NCBI GenBank assembly: GCA_044869915.1
Contig: JBIOYB010000319.1
Span: 1-5,197, forward strand
Source of the DNA: Allorhizocola sp044869915
GTDB lineage: Bacteria; Actinomycetota; Actinomycetes; Mycobacteriales; Micromonosporaceae
DNA length: 5,197 nt
Reading direction: 5' to 3'
Shown: positions 4,452 through 5,197 of the stretch, piece by piece
How positions within the stretch are numbered: position 1 is the stretch's first letter
How the letters are laid out: the number at the start of each line of letters is the position of its first letter
Made by a program: the position numbers and the translations under genes
Notes under the pieces: model-generated
Database searches by the model: none
What the model saw: only the letters and a program-made list of their open reading frames with translations
What the model was told of the DNA's origin: nothing

Positions 4452-5197
4452 ACCTCGTCGATCAGATCGGCGACCGAGGAGATCACCCGCGAGGGCCGGT
4501 AGGGGAACCGCTCCACATCGGCCTTCGTGGCGATCCCGGTGAGCACGAGGATCGTGTGCAGGCCCGCCTCGAGTCCACAAAGGACATCCGTGTCCATGCG
4601 GTCGCCGATCATCGCCGCCTTCTCCGAATGCGCGCCGATCCGGTTGAGCGCCGAGCGCATCATCATCGGATTGGGCTTGCCCACGAAGTACGGATCGATC
4701 CCGGTCGCCTTCGTGATCATCGCGGCCACCGACCCGGCCGCGGGCAGCAGGCCCTCGTTGGACGGGCCGGTCACGTCGGGGTTGGTGCAGATGAACCGCG
4801 CGCCCTTCTTGATCAGACGGATGGCCGTGGTGATGGCCTCGAAGCTGTAATTGCGCGTCTCGCCGAGTACCACATAATCGGGGTCAAAATCCGTCATGAT
4901 GTATCCGGCAGAGTGTAAAGCCGTCGTCAGCCCCGCCTCGCCGATGACATATGCCGTCCCATTGGGCCGCTGATCCGCCAGAAACTTCGCCGTGGCAAGG
5001 GCCGAGGTCCAGATCGCCTCCTCCGGCACGTCGAAGCCGAGCCGGGTGAGCCGGGCGTGCAAATCGCGCGCCGTGTAGATGGAGTTGTTGGTCAGCACCA
5101 GAAAAGGCTTGCCCGTGCCGCGCAGCTTGCCGATGAACTCGGTCGCGCCGGGGATGGGCACCCCCTCGTGCACCAGCACACCGTCCATGTCGGTGAG
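4448..5197 (-). CDS. HAD-IIA family phosphatase, NagD-like (5' end beyond right edge)
   Basis: 249 residues are visible, and the frame stays open to the window end. The visible part begins L-T-D-M-D-G-V-L; Asp3 and Asp5 of DMDGVL are the HAD motif I nucleophile and acid/base. An internal ATG at 5188 would start after the nucleophile, so it cannot be the true start, which lies a few codons beyond the edge. Other motifs, numbered from the first visible residue: TNN (36-38, motif II), the lysine of GKPNP (174, motif III) and GDRMDTD (198-204, motif IV, Mg2+ binding). The C2-type cap lies between motifs II and III. Family members are cytoplasmic Mg2+-dependent phosphatases acting on small phosphate esters such as nucleoside monophosphates or sugar and glycerol phosphates; the substrate here is unknown. 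The C-terminal block VERFPYRPSRVISSVADLI is typical of actinobacterial members. It contains one TTA codon (4918-4916). It is convergent with the FN3-CBM2 gene. Confidence 0.92.
   Translation of the reverse strand, partial: LTDMDGVLVHEGVPIPGATEFIGKLRGTGKPFLVLTNNSIYTARDLHARLTRLGFDVPEEAIWTSALATAKFLADQRPNGTAYVIGEAGLTTALHSAGYIMTDFDPDYVVLGETRNYSFEAITTAIRLIKKGARFICTNPDVTGPSNEGLLPAAGSVAAMITKATGIDPYFVGKPNPMMMRSALNRIGAHSEKAAMIGDRMDTDVLCGLEAGLHTILVLTGIATKADVERFPYRPSRVISSVADLIDEV

Overview
The window is high-GC DNA with codon third positions almost all G or C. It uses GTG/ATG starts and carries protein families typical of Actinobacteria: an NfeD membrane protein, DUF3097, an actinobacterial-type HAD-IIA phosphatase, and a secreted FN3/CBM2 protein. 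A filamentous, polymer-degrading soil actinomycete is the best guess. The family or genus cannot be read from this stretch. Nearly all of the sequence is coding.

Layout, left to right: (1) 1-353, minus strand: the N-terminal part of an NfeD-family membrane protein that runs off the left edge. (2) 354-510: a divergent intergenic region with a -10-like box in each direction. (3) 511-1833, plus: a 440-residue serine beta-lactamase-fold hydrolase with SxxK, YxN and HGG motifs and no export signal. (4) 1830-2609, minus: a conserved actinobacterial protein of unknown function, convergent with the hydrolase. (5) 2610-2658: a 49-bp divergent spacer that appears to hold two overlapping back-to-back promoters, each placed for leaderless mRNA. 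(6) 2659-3396, plus: a DUF3097 protein whose central motifs resemble a divergent TOPRIM fold. (7) 3397-3464: a short gap holding a 14-bp palindrome that matches the CebR/CelR cellulose-utilisation operator at 13 of 14 positions. (8) 3465-4451, plus: a secreted protein made of a signal peptide, two fibronectin III domains and a family 2 cellulose-binding module. (9) 4448-5197, minus: a HAD-IIA (NagD-like) phosphatase whose start lies just beyond the right edge.

The genes do not form one pathway; orientations alternate and most are probably single transcription units. The most informative regulatory statement is that the cellulose-binding secreted protein sits directly behind a CebR-type operator, which links it to the cellobiose/cellulose response. 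Both convergent gene pairs end inside a single CTAG, so each pair shares its stop codons and has no intergenic terminator space. By eye these are the only two CTAG tetramers in the window. No RNA genes, mobile elements, CRISPR arrays or long repeats were seen, and no clear new multi-gene system is present.
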